A DNA stretch of 35,879 bases, taken from Candidatus Edwardsbacteria bacterium. Its GTDB lineage: Bacteria > Edwardsbacteria > AC1 > EtOH8. The translations under genes were made by a program, and so were the position numbers. Position 1 is the first letter of the stretch, and the number at the start of each line of letters is the position of its first letter. The notes under the pieces are model-generated. The model was not told the DNA's origin, searched no databases, and saw only the letters and a program-made list of their open reading frames with translations. The stretch spans positions 1-35,879 of the forward strand of contig JAHJLF010000047.1 of the NCBI GenBank assembly GCA_018821925.1. The letters run 5' to 3'. Of the stretch, positions 15,986-23,222 are shown one piece after another.

Positions 15986-16084
15986 GGGCCAGGCTTATCC
16001 GATAACAAGGAGAGATTTTGCGTACCGTTGCTACCTTCCGGTCCTGGCGGGATTGGCAGTCTTCGCTTCCATCGGGCCCGGCCC
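15986..16084 (-). ncRNA. ffs: Small bacterial signal recognition particle RNA (4.5S type)
   Basis: The minus strand carries the conserved SRP domain IV: GCCAGGACCGGAAGGTAGCA, which contains the symmetric and asymmetric internal loops and the GGAA tetraloop. The 5' end (GGGCCGGGC) pairs with the 3' end (GCCTGGCCC), closing a rod-like RNA of about 99 bases. A run of T residues (CTCTTTCTTT) follows and may act in termination. The RNA binds Ffh to target membrane proteins. Position upstream of dnaX is a well-known context. A consensus promoter begins 8 bases before it. Confidence 0.95.
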
Positions 16085-16091
16085 ATATTCA

Positions 16092-16120
16092 ATTTTATCA
16101 GAGCGGGGTTAGTTTGTCAA
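16092..16120 (-). promoter_or_regulatory. Strong sigma70-type promoter of ffs
   Basis: TTGACA (16120-16115), a 17-base spacer and TAAAAT (16097-16092). Seven bases later comes the first G of the SRP RNA, exactly where transcription should begin. Confidence 0.85.
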
Positions 16121-16136
16121 CGATTGGTCTTATCTA

Positions 16137-16820
16137 TTACTGCACGCCGAATTTGAACAACCCGCCCGCCGCCGACAGGATCAGGATGAAGACCGCCCAG
16201 CAGCCGAACACCGTCCAGTAGCTTTTTTTGCGGGGCGCCCCGGTGAAGACCGAAAAGCCGATGGCCATCACCACCAGCATCCAGATGGTGAAGAAGTCGA
16301 TATGGTTCAATAGCCGCACCAGGAAACCCTCCTCCATCTCGACGGGAAGCATTAATCCCAGGGAGGTGCTGACCTTGGCGGTTTCTTTTATGAACATCAG
16401 CGGCACTTTCAGGATGGCTCCGGGAATGTTTATCAGGGAGCCCAGGACCGCCACGGTGAACATATCGGCGAATTTGGCCTTGTGGCCCTGCATGGAGAAT
16501 ATGCCCCAGAAGATCAGCCCTATCAGCAGCAATCCGATGGGGACCATGAACAGGTTGCCGACCAGTCCGACTATCAGGGGGATCGGACCGCTCATATTGG
16601 CCTGCATGGCCTCGACCTGCTCCGCGGGGATATCGGGGTTGCGGGCGAGATTGGCTATCTGCTCCGGCATTATTATGGTGGGCAGAATGATGGCCGTCAC
16701 GATCAGGGTGAAGACCACGCTGACGATCAGGGGGATAAGCCAGCGGGGTTTGTCCTTCATCCCCTCGAAGACCTTGTCCGGCTGGTAATAGATGCCAAGG
16801 ATGTCATTAAGCCACTTCAT
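16137..16820 (-). CDS. Yip1-family membrane protein
   Basis: A 227-residue integral membrane protein with about five hydrophobic segments (near residues 29-50, 80-105, 118-140, 170-190 and 205-222). The Yip1 pattern is visible: a short N-terminal WLNDILGIYYQPDKVFEGM, then DKPRWLIPLIVSV. The central loop has an acidic, Met-rich stretch. Bacterial members have no established role; eukaryotic Yip1 acts in vesicle traffic. AGGAGGAG lies before the ATG. The stop lies just before the ffs promoter, so it is a separate transcription unit. Confidence 0.8.
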   Translation of the reverse strand: MKWLNDILGIYYQPDKVFEGMKDKPRWLIPLIVSVVFTLIVTAIILPTIIMPEQIANLARNPDIPAEQVEAMQANMSGPIPLIVGLVGNLFMVPIGLLLIGLIFWGIFSMQGHKAKFADMFTVAVLGSLINIPGAILKVPLMFIKETAKVSTSLGLMLPVEMEEGFLVRLLNHIDFFTIWMLVVMAIGFSVFTGAPRKKSYWTVFGCWAVFILILSAAGGLFKFGVQ

Positions 16821-16844
16821 AGAAATCTCCTCCTAAAGTATTTT

Positions 16845-16872
16845 TACCACAAAGAACACAAAGACCACTAAG
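16845..16872. repeat. CACAAAG heptamer tract, left flank of the GxxExxY gene
   Basis: Degenerate copies of ACCACAAAG/AACACAAAG. They are the inverse of the tract at 17257-17290, so the two bracket the GxxExxY gene. Confidence 0.65.
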
Positions 16873-16873
16873 A

Positions 16874-17290
16874 TTAAAGAATAATTCTTTGAATGCCATT
16901 TTTTAATAGCTTGGTATTGAAATTAAATAACAATCCTAATCGTATTCCCGTTATTTTCAAATACGTTATAAGCTGAGCTTCGTGAATCGGCAATATTTTA
17001 TCAACCGCTTTCAATTCAATAATAATACAATTTTCTACGATCATATCTGCCCTGAAAGAACAATCGACCAATATTTCCTTATATTTCAGGGGGATTGGCT
17101 GTTCAAGTGTAAACTTGATATCGTTCTTATTCAATTCATAAGCTAAGCACTGCTTATATGCTGACTCCAGTAACCCAGGTCCGAGATTTTTATGAACCTC
17201 CAATGCCAGGCCAATAACCTTATTTGACAGCTTATTGATGGTTTCCATATCCATGTTTTCTTTGTGTCCTTTGAGGTCTTTGTGGTTCAT
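16874..17290 (-). CDS. GxxExxY protein
   Basis: A 138-residue protein with the family motif GLLESAY, followed by PIPLKYKEILVDCSFRADMI and IIIELKAVDKILPIHEAQL. The pattern D-x(n)-ELK resembles the core of PD-(D/E)XK nuclease folds, which has led to this family being placed in that superfamily; no activity is established. The first 12 residues (MNHKDLKGHKEN) are encoded by a CACAAAG repeat tract, so the ATG at 17254 (MDMETINKLSNKVI) may be the true start; neither has a clear ribosome binding site. Heptamer tracts lie on both sides. Confidence 0.8.
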   Translation of the reverse strand: MNHKDLKGHKENMDMETINKLSNKVIGLALEVHKNLGPGLLESAYKQCLAYELNKNDIKFTLEQPIPLKYKEILVDCSFRADMIVENCIIIELKAVDKILPIHEAQLITYLKITGIRLGLLFNFNTKLLKNGIQRIIL

Positions 17291-17479
17291 ATTTAATTCT
17301 ATATCTGTTTTTTAAACACAAAGAACGCTAAAATCACCCAGTAATGTCTTACTAATCCAACCGTCCCTTTGTGCCCTTTGTGCGCTTTGTGGTTCAAACC
17401 GTCTGTCCTTTAACACAAAGAACACCAAGCACACAAAGTTTTATTTAAATTTCTTGGCGCTCTTGGCGACTTGGCGGTT
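17257..17479. repeat. CTTTGTG/CACAAAG and CTTGGCG heptamer tracts
   Basis: Clusters at 17257-17290, 17316-17328, 17369-17397, 17411-17437 and 17447-17479, alternating in orientation. The last cluster changes the unit to CTTGGCG. The region between the GxxExxY gene and asd holds nothing else. Confidence 0.7.
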
Positions 17480-17488
17480 CAAAAAAAT

Positions 17489-18487
17489 CTATTTTAAAAG
17501 CAGTTCTGCGATCTGCACCGCATTGGTGGCCGCTCCTTTGCGCAGGTTATCGGCCACCACCCACATCACGAAGGCATTCTTTTTGACCGGATCCGGCCGC
17601 AGGCGGCTGACATACACCAGATCGGAACCTTTCAGCTCGGCCGGGGTGAAGAAATCTTTTTTGTCATACACAATGCCCGGAGCTTTGATCAGAAGCTTCT
17701 CGATATCCCTGACCGTGCAGTTTGACCCGGTCTCGAAATAGACCGACTCCGAATGCCCGGTCATCACCGGAACTCGCACCGTGGTGGCGTTGACCGCGAT
17801 CTTTTTGTCGTGCAGTATCTTTTGGGTCTCTTCGACCATCTTCCACTCCTCGCCGCTGTAACCCAGCTCAGAGATGTCGGATATCTGGGGAATGACATTC
17901 CCAGCTATTTGCCTAGAAAATGGCGAATTTTGAATTTTGAATTTTGAATTTTGAATTTGTTCTTCAAGAGCAATGATTCCCTGCCTTCCCGCTCCCGACA
18001 CCGCCTGGTAGGTGGACACCACTATCCGCTTGACCCGGTATTTTTTATGGATCGGCCCCAGGGCCGCCACCATCTGAATAGTGGAGCAGTTGGGGTTGGC
18101 TATCAAGCCCCGTTGCTTTTCGACATCCTCGGGGTTGACCTCGGGCACGATCAGCGGCACGCTGGGATGCATCCTGAAATCCGAACCGTTGTCTATCACC
18201 ACCGCCCCGGCCGCAATGGCCTTTTGAGCATATAGCCAGCTGGCGCCCTTCTCCCCCTCGGTGCCGGCGAAGAACACAATGCCGCAGCCGGAGAAGTCGG
18301 CCTGCTCGACCGATGCCACCGGATAAAATTTTCTTTTGAATTTGATCCGCCTACCGGCCGACCGGCTGGAGGCCCACAATTTAAGGCCGCTCAGGGGAAA
18401 TCTTCTTTCCTCCAGAACCTTGAGTATGGTCTGGCCCACCAAACCGGTGGCGCCCACCAGACCTACTATCATCGGTCCCTTGGTCAT
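17489..18487 (-). CDS. asd: Aspartate-semialdehyde dehydrogenase
   Basis: A 332-residue enzyme reducing aspartyl phosphate to aspartate semialdehyde with NADPH, the second step to lysine/DAP, threonine and methionine. It shows the nucleotide loop VGATGLVGQT (11-20), catalytic Cys134 in NPNCSTIQ, the substrate region VSGAGRQGI, and His245 in VMTGHSESV. A heptamer tract inserts QIQNSKFKIQNS at about residues 177-188, in a stretch that varies in length in the family, and the frame is kept. The ATG overlaps the stop of the small cysteine protein upstream; the ATG at codon 6 is an alternative. lysC is about 0.6 kb upstream. Confidence 0.94.
   Translation of the reverse strand: MTKGPMIVGLVGATGLVGQTILKVLEERRFPLSGLKLWASSRSAGRRIKFKRKFYPVASVEQADFSGCGIVFFAGTEGEKGASWLYAQKAIAAGAVVIDNGSDFRMHPSVPLIVPEVNPEDVEKQRGLIANPNCSTIQMVAALGPIHKKYRVKRIVVSTYQAVSGAGRQGIIALEEQIQNSKFKIQNSPFSRQIAGNVIPQISDISELGYSGEEWKMVEETQKILHDKKIAVNATTVRVPVMTGHSESVYFETGSNCTVRDIEKLLIKAPGIVYDKKDFFTPAELKGSDLVYVSRLRPDPVKKNAFVMWVVADNLRKGAATNAVQIAELLLK
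17925..17958 (-). repeat. In-gene heptamer tract (GAATTTT, about 4.9 copies)
   Basis: Nearly five tandem 7-bp units inside asd encoding QIQNSKFKIQN. The unit differs by one base from that of the GT9 tract at 10083-10113 (allowing for rotation). Confidence 0.88.
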
Positions 18488-18720
18488 TCCAGCGGTCTGG
18501 ATTTAAGGGCCACCTCGGCCATCACCAGGACGGAGCACTTGCCCATGACCTCCTCTTCGACCGGACCGTCATTCAACTTATTCACCCCCAGCAGTGCGGT
18601 AAATCTCTTGGGCTCCTGGCTGCTTTCCGGCAGAAGTGAGCCGTCCACCCAGAAACTGCATTTCTCCTTGATGCACTCCGACTCCTCCGGTTTCCTGATG
18701 AACCTGATGGGACAGATCAT
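18484..18720 (-). CDS. Small cysteine-containing protein coupled to asd
   Basis: The ATG at 18720 is chosen over 18768 because GGAGG lies five bases before it and the sequence MICPIRFIRKPEESECIKEKC then opens with its cysteine motif. The protein has 78 residues and four cysteines: MIC, ECIKEKC and GKC. These could bind a metal, but the pattern fits no family recognised here. It shares an ATGA overlap with asd, so translation is coupled. There is no signal peptide. Function unknown. Confidence 0.7.
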   Translation of the reverse strand: MICPIRFIRKPEESECIKEKCSFWVDGSLLPESSQEPKRFTALLGVNKLNDGPVEEEVMGKCSVLVMAEVALKSRPLE

Positions 18721-18908
18721 AGGGTCCTCCAATTTATTGGTTGGAAATGACTGAGTTACTTTTACCACCGAAACACGGAATTTATGAATGAACTGATATT
18801 AAGTTTTATCCGAAAGAAGGTCTGTAATATCTTTATAGTTACTTTCTGTACCGCCCGACCTCTCCACTTCGCAAGCATACAAGCTGGTCATGCTCAGTGC
18901 AGGCTCTA

Positions 18909-18945
18909 TTTCCCTCCCCTCGAGGGGAGGGAAGGGTGGGGTTTA
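18909..18945. repeat. GAGGGG palindrome
   Basis: Centred on CCCCTCGAGGGG, with CCCTCCC on one side and GGGAGGGAAGGGTGGGG on the other. It lies in the gene-free stretch 18721-19110 between the small cysteine gene and lysC. Confidence 0.75.
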
Positions 18946-18988
18946 TCCCCGGGTCGCATCAGCGCTGCTGTTTGGCAAAAGCTACCGT
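18946..18988. repeat. GGTCGCATCAGCGCTGCTG repeat, copy 1
   Basis: It is close to 28455-28497, differing at a few positions. Both copies stand next to GAGGGG palindromes, so the pieces travel together. Confidence 0.65.
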
Positions 18989-19004
18989 TAAAAATATCCC
19001 CTTG

Positions 19005-19088
19005 TGTCATTCCCGCCCCGCATCAAGTGCGGGATAAATTCCGACGGGAATCCACGAAAACCTGGATTCCTGCTTTCGCAGGAATGAC
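19005..19088. repeat. GTCATTCC...GGAATGAC element with an internal insertion
   Basis: It has the same ends as the unit at 15893-15955 but is longer, because its left arm carries an extra CATCAAGTGCGGGATAAATT-type stretch. It ends 22 bases before the lysC stop and may fold in the 3' end of that message. Confidence 0.75.
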
Positions 19089-19110
19089 GTGGTTAATTCC
19101 TCAAAGGGGG

Positions 19111-20316
19111 TTATCCTATGAAACTCTTGTGCAAAGCCAGAACCGCCTTTTCGATGTCCTTGCGCGACACGAAACAGGTGAGCTTGGTCTCGCTGGTGGT
19201 CATGCCCTCTATATGGATCTTGATCTTGCCCAGCTGGGCCAGCATTTTGGCCATGACGGCCGGCTCGCTGCCCACCCCGCTGCCGATCAGCGACACCGCG
19301 CCGATGTCCTGATTGACGTACAGCCTCGCCCCCTTCATCTTCTTCAGGTCCTTCTCCATGATCCCTTGGGCCGCCTTGAGGTCCGTCTGGTTGACGATGA
19401 AGTTGAGGTCGGTCCTGCCGTCGTCGCCCCCGCCGTGGAAATACGACCTGATGTATATCCCGGCCCCGGCCAGCTGGGTCACCACCTGGCTCAACAGGAC
19501 GCTCCTCCGAGGCACCGCCTTCATGGCCAGCATGGCCAGGAATTTATCGTGGGCAATGGTTTTGACGACCACCCTCTCCATCTTCGAACCTTTCCCTACT
19601 ATCGTTCCCGGTTTGTTGTCGAAACTGCTGCGGCAGGTCACCGGCATCCTGTACTTGGCGGCCAGCTCCACCGCCCTTAAATGCAGCACCTGAGCCCCGC
19701 AGCTGGACAGCTCCAGCATCTCGTCAAAGGAAATAGCCTTGATGGGCCGGGCGGTTTTGACCAGCCGGGGATCGGCACTGAAGATCCCCGAAAAATCGCT
19801 GTAGATCTCGCAGGCGTCGGCCTCCAGAGCCACCGCCAGGGCCACCGCGGTGGTGTCCGAGCCGCCCCGCCCCAACGTGGTGATCTCACGCGCCAGGCTG
19901 ACCCCCTGGAACCCGGCCACGATCACTATGCTATCATTTTTAAGGGAATCTTTCAAGCGTTCCGGTTTTATTTCCAGGATCTTGGCCCGGGTGTGGCTGG
20001 AATCGGTGATGATGCCCACCTGCGACCCGGTGAAGGACACCACCTTTTCGCCCAGGCCGTGGATGGCCATGGCTAAAAGGGCCATTGATATCCGCTCGCC
20101 GGTGGTCAGCAGCATGTCCATCTCGCGCCTGGGCGGATCAGATGATATCTGACGGGCCAGGGCGCTCAGGTCGTCGGTGGTGTCGGCCATGGCCGAGACG
20201 ACGACCACCACTTTGTTGCCCCGGCGCTTGGCCCGGACTATGCGGGCGGCCACCGCCTTGATGCGCTGGACGTTGGAGACCGAACTGCCTCCGTATTTTT
20301 GGACTATTATCGGCAT
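19111..20316 (-). CDS. lysC: Aspartate kinase
   Basis: A 401-residue monofunctional enzyme phosphorylating aspartate, the first step to lysine/DAP, threonine and methionine. It shows KYGGSSV (7-13), [31 protein letters not shown] and SADPRLV in the kinase domain. Two ACT regions follow (from about residue 265 and from about 345), which in the family bind lysine or threonine for feedback control. No Shine-Dalgarno sequence precedes the ATG; instead a nine-codon ORF overlaps the start. The leader and first codons recur three times upstream. With asd and dapL it builds the DAP route. Confidence 0.95.
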   Translation of the reverse strand: MPIIVQKYGGSSVSNVQRIKAVAARIVRAKRRGNKVVVVVSAMADTTDDLSALARQISSDPPRREMDMLLTTGERISMALLAMAIHGLGEKVVSFTGSQVGIITDSSHTRAKILEIKPERLKDSLKNDSIVIVAGFQGVSLAREITTLGRGGSDTTAVALAVALEADACEIYSDFSGIFSADPRLVKTARPIKAISFDEMLELSSCGAQVLHLRAVELAAKYRMPVTCRSSFDNKPGTIVGKGSKMERVVVKTIAHDKFLAMLAMKAVPRRSVLLSQVVTQLAGAGIYIRSYFHGGGDDGRTDLNFIVNQTDLKAAQGIMEKDLKKMKGARLYVNQDIGAVSLIGSGVGSEPAVMAKMLAQLGKIKIHIEGMTTSETKLTCFVSRKDIEKAVLALHKSFIG

Positions 20317-20336
20317 ATTTTTGACAGGTTTAACAT
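20307..20336 (-). other. Nine-codon upstream ORF overlapping the lysC start
   Basis: ATG at 20336 reads MLNLSKICR then TAA, ending inside the lysC start region (10-base overlap, different frame). The same frame without indels is present in all three upstream copies, with changes at a few codons. It has no clear ribosome binding site of its own. It may be an accident of the repeat or a coupling device. Confidence 0.4.
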
Positions 20337-20373
20337 GGTTTGTTTTATAATTTAAATATTATATCGTGTATAA

Positions 20374-21183
20374 TCAATTTTGTTTTATCATATCTGATAT
20401 CTTAACTTCCGGATGATGATATCTGCCAATGATCGTATCAAATCCGCTCAAACTAATTGCTTCTTCTGGGCACCAGTGCAGACAGGCAAAACAACCGGCA
20501 CAATGGTCTGACCACCGGGGTTTATTATCAACTATTTCAATGTTATCTACAGGGCAAATCTTTTTACATATTCCGCAACCATTACATTTCCCATTTGAAT
20601 TTAAAACCATGGATTCCCAGCCTTTGGTTATCACTTGCTTTAAAAATTTCAAGAGCGTGGGCAACATTTTGACAAATGATCCCGTGAGAATAAATCCACC
20701 AAATAAATTGCTTGTTTCCAATTTTCCCTTTTTTCTGGAAATAATATATTCACTGACCTCTTCTAATTTAACTTTCCAGTTTTTGAACATTCTTTCATGC
20801 TGGATTTGAGAAAACGAATTGGACCCGATGCCATTATGAGGCATGCCTACCGCAAATCCTGCAGCCAACTCTCCTCCGCAGGATTTTATCACCGTTTCAA
20901 AAATCTTCATAGACTTGGATGGCGTAATTCCATAGGTGCAGACAGCAAATATGTACTTGGAGTCGATATTTTTTATTTTCCCGACAAAATTTTCAACAAT
21001 CAAAGGCGGCTTGAAGTCATAAATTGGAAATACGAACCCTATAACCTCGGCTTGAGTATCAATGCTTTCTTTAACCAATACGGAAGTAATCGGCGTCAAT
21101 TTCCCATTGGTTTTTGCCGCAATATCCCTTGCAACAGCCAATGAATTCCCTGTTCCCGAAAAATAATATATTTCAGTGGTCAT
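20374..21183 (-). CDS. EFR1-family flavodoxin/ferredoxin protein
   Basis: A 269-residue soluble protein. The N-terminal flavodoxin-like domain has the FMN phosphate loop YYFSGTGNSLAVARDIA. The C-terminal domain carries two [4Fe-4S] clusters: CNGCGICKKICP and CAGCFACLHWCP. The architecture is that of EFR1 proteins, seen widely in anaerobes and archaea; the electron partners are unknown. It is AT-richer than lysC and the V-ATPase genes and forms part of the island. No Shine-Dalgarno is seen; the lysC-head copy ends 18 bases before its ATG, so translation may follow that small ORF. Confidence 0.88.
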   Translation of the reverse strand: MTTEIYYFSGTGNSLAVARDIAAKTNGKLTPITSVLVKESIDTQAEVIGFVFPIYDFKPPLIVENFVGKIKNIDSKYIFAVCTYGITPSKSMKIFETVIKSCGGELAAGFAVGMPHNGIGSNSFSQIQHERMFKNWKVKLEEVSEYIISRKKGKLETSNLFGGFILTGSFVKMLPTLLKFLKQVITKGWESMVLNSNGKCNGCGICKKICPVDNIEIVDNKPRWSDHCAGCFACLHWCPEEAISLSGFDTIIGRYHHPEVKISDMIKQN

Positions 21184-21201
21184 GTTTTTTGATTATTAAG
21201 A

Positions 21202-21291
21202 TTAGGTTCTGGTGTCCCGCTGGACGTTGGAGACCGAGCTGCCTCCGTATTTTGGGACTATTATCGGCATATTTTTGACAGGTTTAACATG
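21202..21291 (-). repeat. lysC leader and head, copy 1 (upstream of EFR1)
   Basis: Positions 21218-21291 match the lysC leader and first 18 codons (20263-20336) at all but two positions. The ATG at 21270 stays open for 22 codons: the 18 lysC-like ones (one change, Q6P) and then DTRT before TAA at 21202. The nine-codon upstream ORF is kept too. Past the leader ATG at 21291 the similarity ends. Confidence 0.93.
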
Positions 21292-21331
21292 ATTGATTGT
21301 ATCACAATTTCGGATCAGGTTGGCGGGCGTT

Positions 21332-22462
21332 TTAGTTACTGCCAATGATCAAGCTTTTTTCCGGTATTGTTTTATTATTTATTGGATAATCGAATACGAC
21401 CGCCCGGTTCTTTTCGGCAGCCGTCAGCAAGCGGGCGTCTTCAAAGTCAGCGCCGTTGGTGAACAACAGTTGCCCGGCAACGCTTATTATTAAATAATCT
21501 TCCCTGTTTTTTAACTCAACCTTCTCTGCACCGCCGTTCCAGTCCCGATAGTATTCCAAAGTTTCGTTCGGCGGCATTATCGTCAGGGAATTATCCTTAA
21601 ACTTTTTCAATAACTCGGCCTGGTTGATCATGGTGTCAGGGGCATAAGCCCTTTCATCAACAACCTCCCGATAAGGTTTGGTATAAATACCCCATTGATT
21701 CGGATATATCGTTTTCCGGAAGTCCGTGAGATCAACCCCGATCAGTTTGGCGCTTATATTCTTGATTAAAAACCTCATTAGAAAGTTATCGTTCGTCGGG
21801 GAATGATATATGGCTTTTTCAACAAATATCTCAACCAGGCGTCCCTGGTATATCAAATGCTCCGATGTTGTATCAATTTGCTCTTCAAAAAAGGCCTTCT
21901 CGGATCTGGTCAATTCCTTTTGCCATTTCTTGCTATTCAGCAAAGTATTTAAGGCCGGTTTTAATTCTTCGCTTTTTATTATGCGGTAATTATTATTTGT
22001 CCACTGGCCATTGGCAATACAATATTCCAAATATTTCAGAGAGGACTCGGCCTTTCCTCCCAGCGAATAGCCTCGGGTTATCAAGAACGGTATGCCGTTA
22101 CTGATTTCAATCGGTTCTGACGGCCAATCCTTATAGCCGGTGTTGCCAATAAAACCGGCGGCGCCGATGAGCGGCCTTCTTAAAACGGCGTTTTTCTTTC
22201 CCTGGAATAACAGTCTGGTTAAAATTATTATCTGGTCCTCATATTTATTGGTTCCGGCATATTCTTTGAGGATCTCTATCGCTTTGGTCCTGTCCAGAGA
22301 CTGAATATAGCCTGCCAGTAAAATGTACGGGCTGCATTTGTAATTTTCGGAATTAATGGAAGAACATTGTTCGATCAGGAATTGGAACCGATCGTTCTCC
22401 GTTTGCCCGAATGTTGTGCCGGTTAGGATTGTCGCAAATAATATCGTTAATAATTTTTTCAT
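21332..22462 (-). CDS. Secreted protein of unknown function (376 aa)
   Basis: No family is recognised. A signal peptide (MKKLLTILFATILTGTTFG) is followed by a mature protein that looks helical in the N-terminal half (short repeats resembling TPR or HEAT helices, for instance SLDRTKAIEILKEYAG and SSLKYLEYCIANGQW) and beta-rich in the C-terminal third (LTIMPPNETLEYYRDW, EDYLIISVAGQLLF). AAGGAGG lies before the ATG. The end of the lysC-head copy 2 is 28 bases upstream. Composition is AT-richer than lysC, as for its island neighbours. Confidence 0.7.
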   Translation of the reverse strand: MKKLLTILFATILTGTTFGQTENDRFQFLIEQCSSINSENYKCSPYILLAGYIQSLDRTKAIEILKEYAGTNKYEDQIIILTRLLFQGKKNAVLRRPLIGAAGFIGNTGYKDWPSEPIEISNGIPFLITRGYSLGGKAESSLKYLEYCIANGQWTNNNYRIIKSEELKPALNTLLNSKKWQKELTRSEKAFFEEQIDTTSEHLIYQGRLVEIFVEKAIYHSPTNDNFLMRFLIKNISAKLIGVDLTDFRKTIYPNQWGIYTKPYREVVDERAYAPDTMINQAELLKKFKDNSLTIMPPNETLEYYRDWNGGAEKVELKNREDYLIISVAGQLLFTNGADFEDARLLTAAEKNRAVVFDYPINNKTIPEKSLIIGSN

Positions 22463-22490
22463 GGTTGTTGCCTCCTTAAAATTGCTGGTA

Positions 22491-22549
22491 ACTGCCTCCG
22501 TATTTTAGACCATTATCGGCATGTCTTTGACAGGATTAACATGGTTTGA
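22491..22549 (-). repeat. lysC leader and head, copy 2 (upstream of the 376-aa gene)
   Basis: It matches the lysC leader and the first 11 codons with several changes. After ATG at 22522 the frame reads MPIMV and then a stop, so this copy is broken. The leader shares CAGGATTAACATG with copy 3. Confidence 0.88.
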
Positions 22550-22598
22550 CAATTTATTTTATCCCTACCGTTCCGGGTAAAGTATTTCTTTCCAGGCA

Positions 22599-23165
22599 TC
22601 AGATCGTGCTGAATTGAATTTGGGCCGTGGCCATTCTTGAATAAAAATCCAGCTCTTTCCTTCGTCTTCCCGAATAATCGATCAAACGATCAAGCCCCGT
22701 CCAAAGGCAGAACCATCCGCCGGGCTCAAATAACACCAGGAGCAGCTGAAGGTAGTATCTTTCCGAATTTAAAAATGTGATATAACTTGCAAAGATCATC
22801 AAGGCAATGCCCGATATGGTCAAAATGATGGCATTTCGAATACCATTTTGCTTTTCTTTTAAAAGCTGGCCGCGTTTTTCCGTGAAATACCGCTGCAGGC
22901 GGGTGGCGATTATATCTTCATCCTGTTTATTTCTTGTTTCCGCCGGCAACTGTAACCGCAGGATCATTTCTTTCCCTTGCTGGTCGGCAACCACTTTCCT
23001 GACCTGGGCAATGAAATCGTCCGATACGGTGCGTTTCAAATACGATCTTGGATCGAAATCAGAAAACAACTCTTCCAAAGAGTCCAGCCAAATGTTGACT
23101 ACGTCCCGTTTCAAGAAGGGTTTTTCCTGATCATTGTTTTCCGAGGATTTATTCAGCTGATCCAT
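22599..23165 (-). CDS. Uncharacterised 188-aa protein with two membrane segments
   Basis: The N-terminal half is hydrophilic and charged (KPFLKRDVVNIWLDSLEELF, then DFDPRSYLKRTVSDDFI). Residues about 109-130 and 137-160 form a helical hairpin in the membrane, joined by a short turn (NSERYY). The tail (SGRRRKELDFYSRM) is basic. The pattern looks like a conserved hypothetical family of bacteria and archaea, but no function is known. AAGG precedes the ATG. The chimeric lysC-head/ntpK-tail copy ends 57 bases upstream. Confidence 0.7.
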   Translation of the reverse strand: MDQLNKSSENNDQEKPFLKRDVVNIWLDSLEELFSDFDPRSYLKRTVSDDFIAQVRKVVADQQGKEMILRLQLPAETRNKQDEDIIATRLQRYFTEKRGQLLKEKQNGIRNAIILTISGIALMIFASYITFLNSERYYLQLLLVLFEPGGWFCLWTGLDRLIDYSGRRRKELDFYSRMATAQIQFSTI

Positions 23166-23222
23166 AGTATAAAAACCTTATGGGGAGTTAATGCTATTTA
23201 TTTTTTAGAAAACATGTCTTAT

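Noticed and set aside
17257-17479. Heptamer clusters as a CRISPR array
   Set aside because: Units are seven bases, degenerate and in both orientations, with no spacers and no cas genes.
17925-17958. Heptamer tract as a frameshift in asd
   Set aside because: The frame is open through the tract, and conserved residues occur on both sides.
18784-19680. 298-codon plus-strand frame over the lysC 3' region
   Set aside because: It runs through repeats and antisense of lysC; no domain.
22491-22522. lysC-head copy 2 as a small gene
   Set aside because: It stops after five codons.
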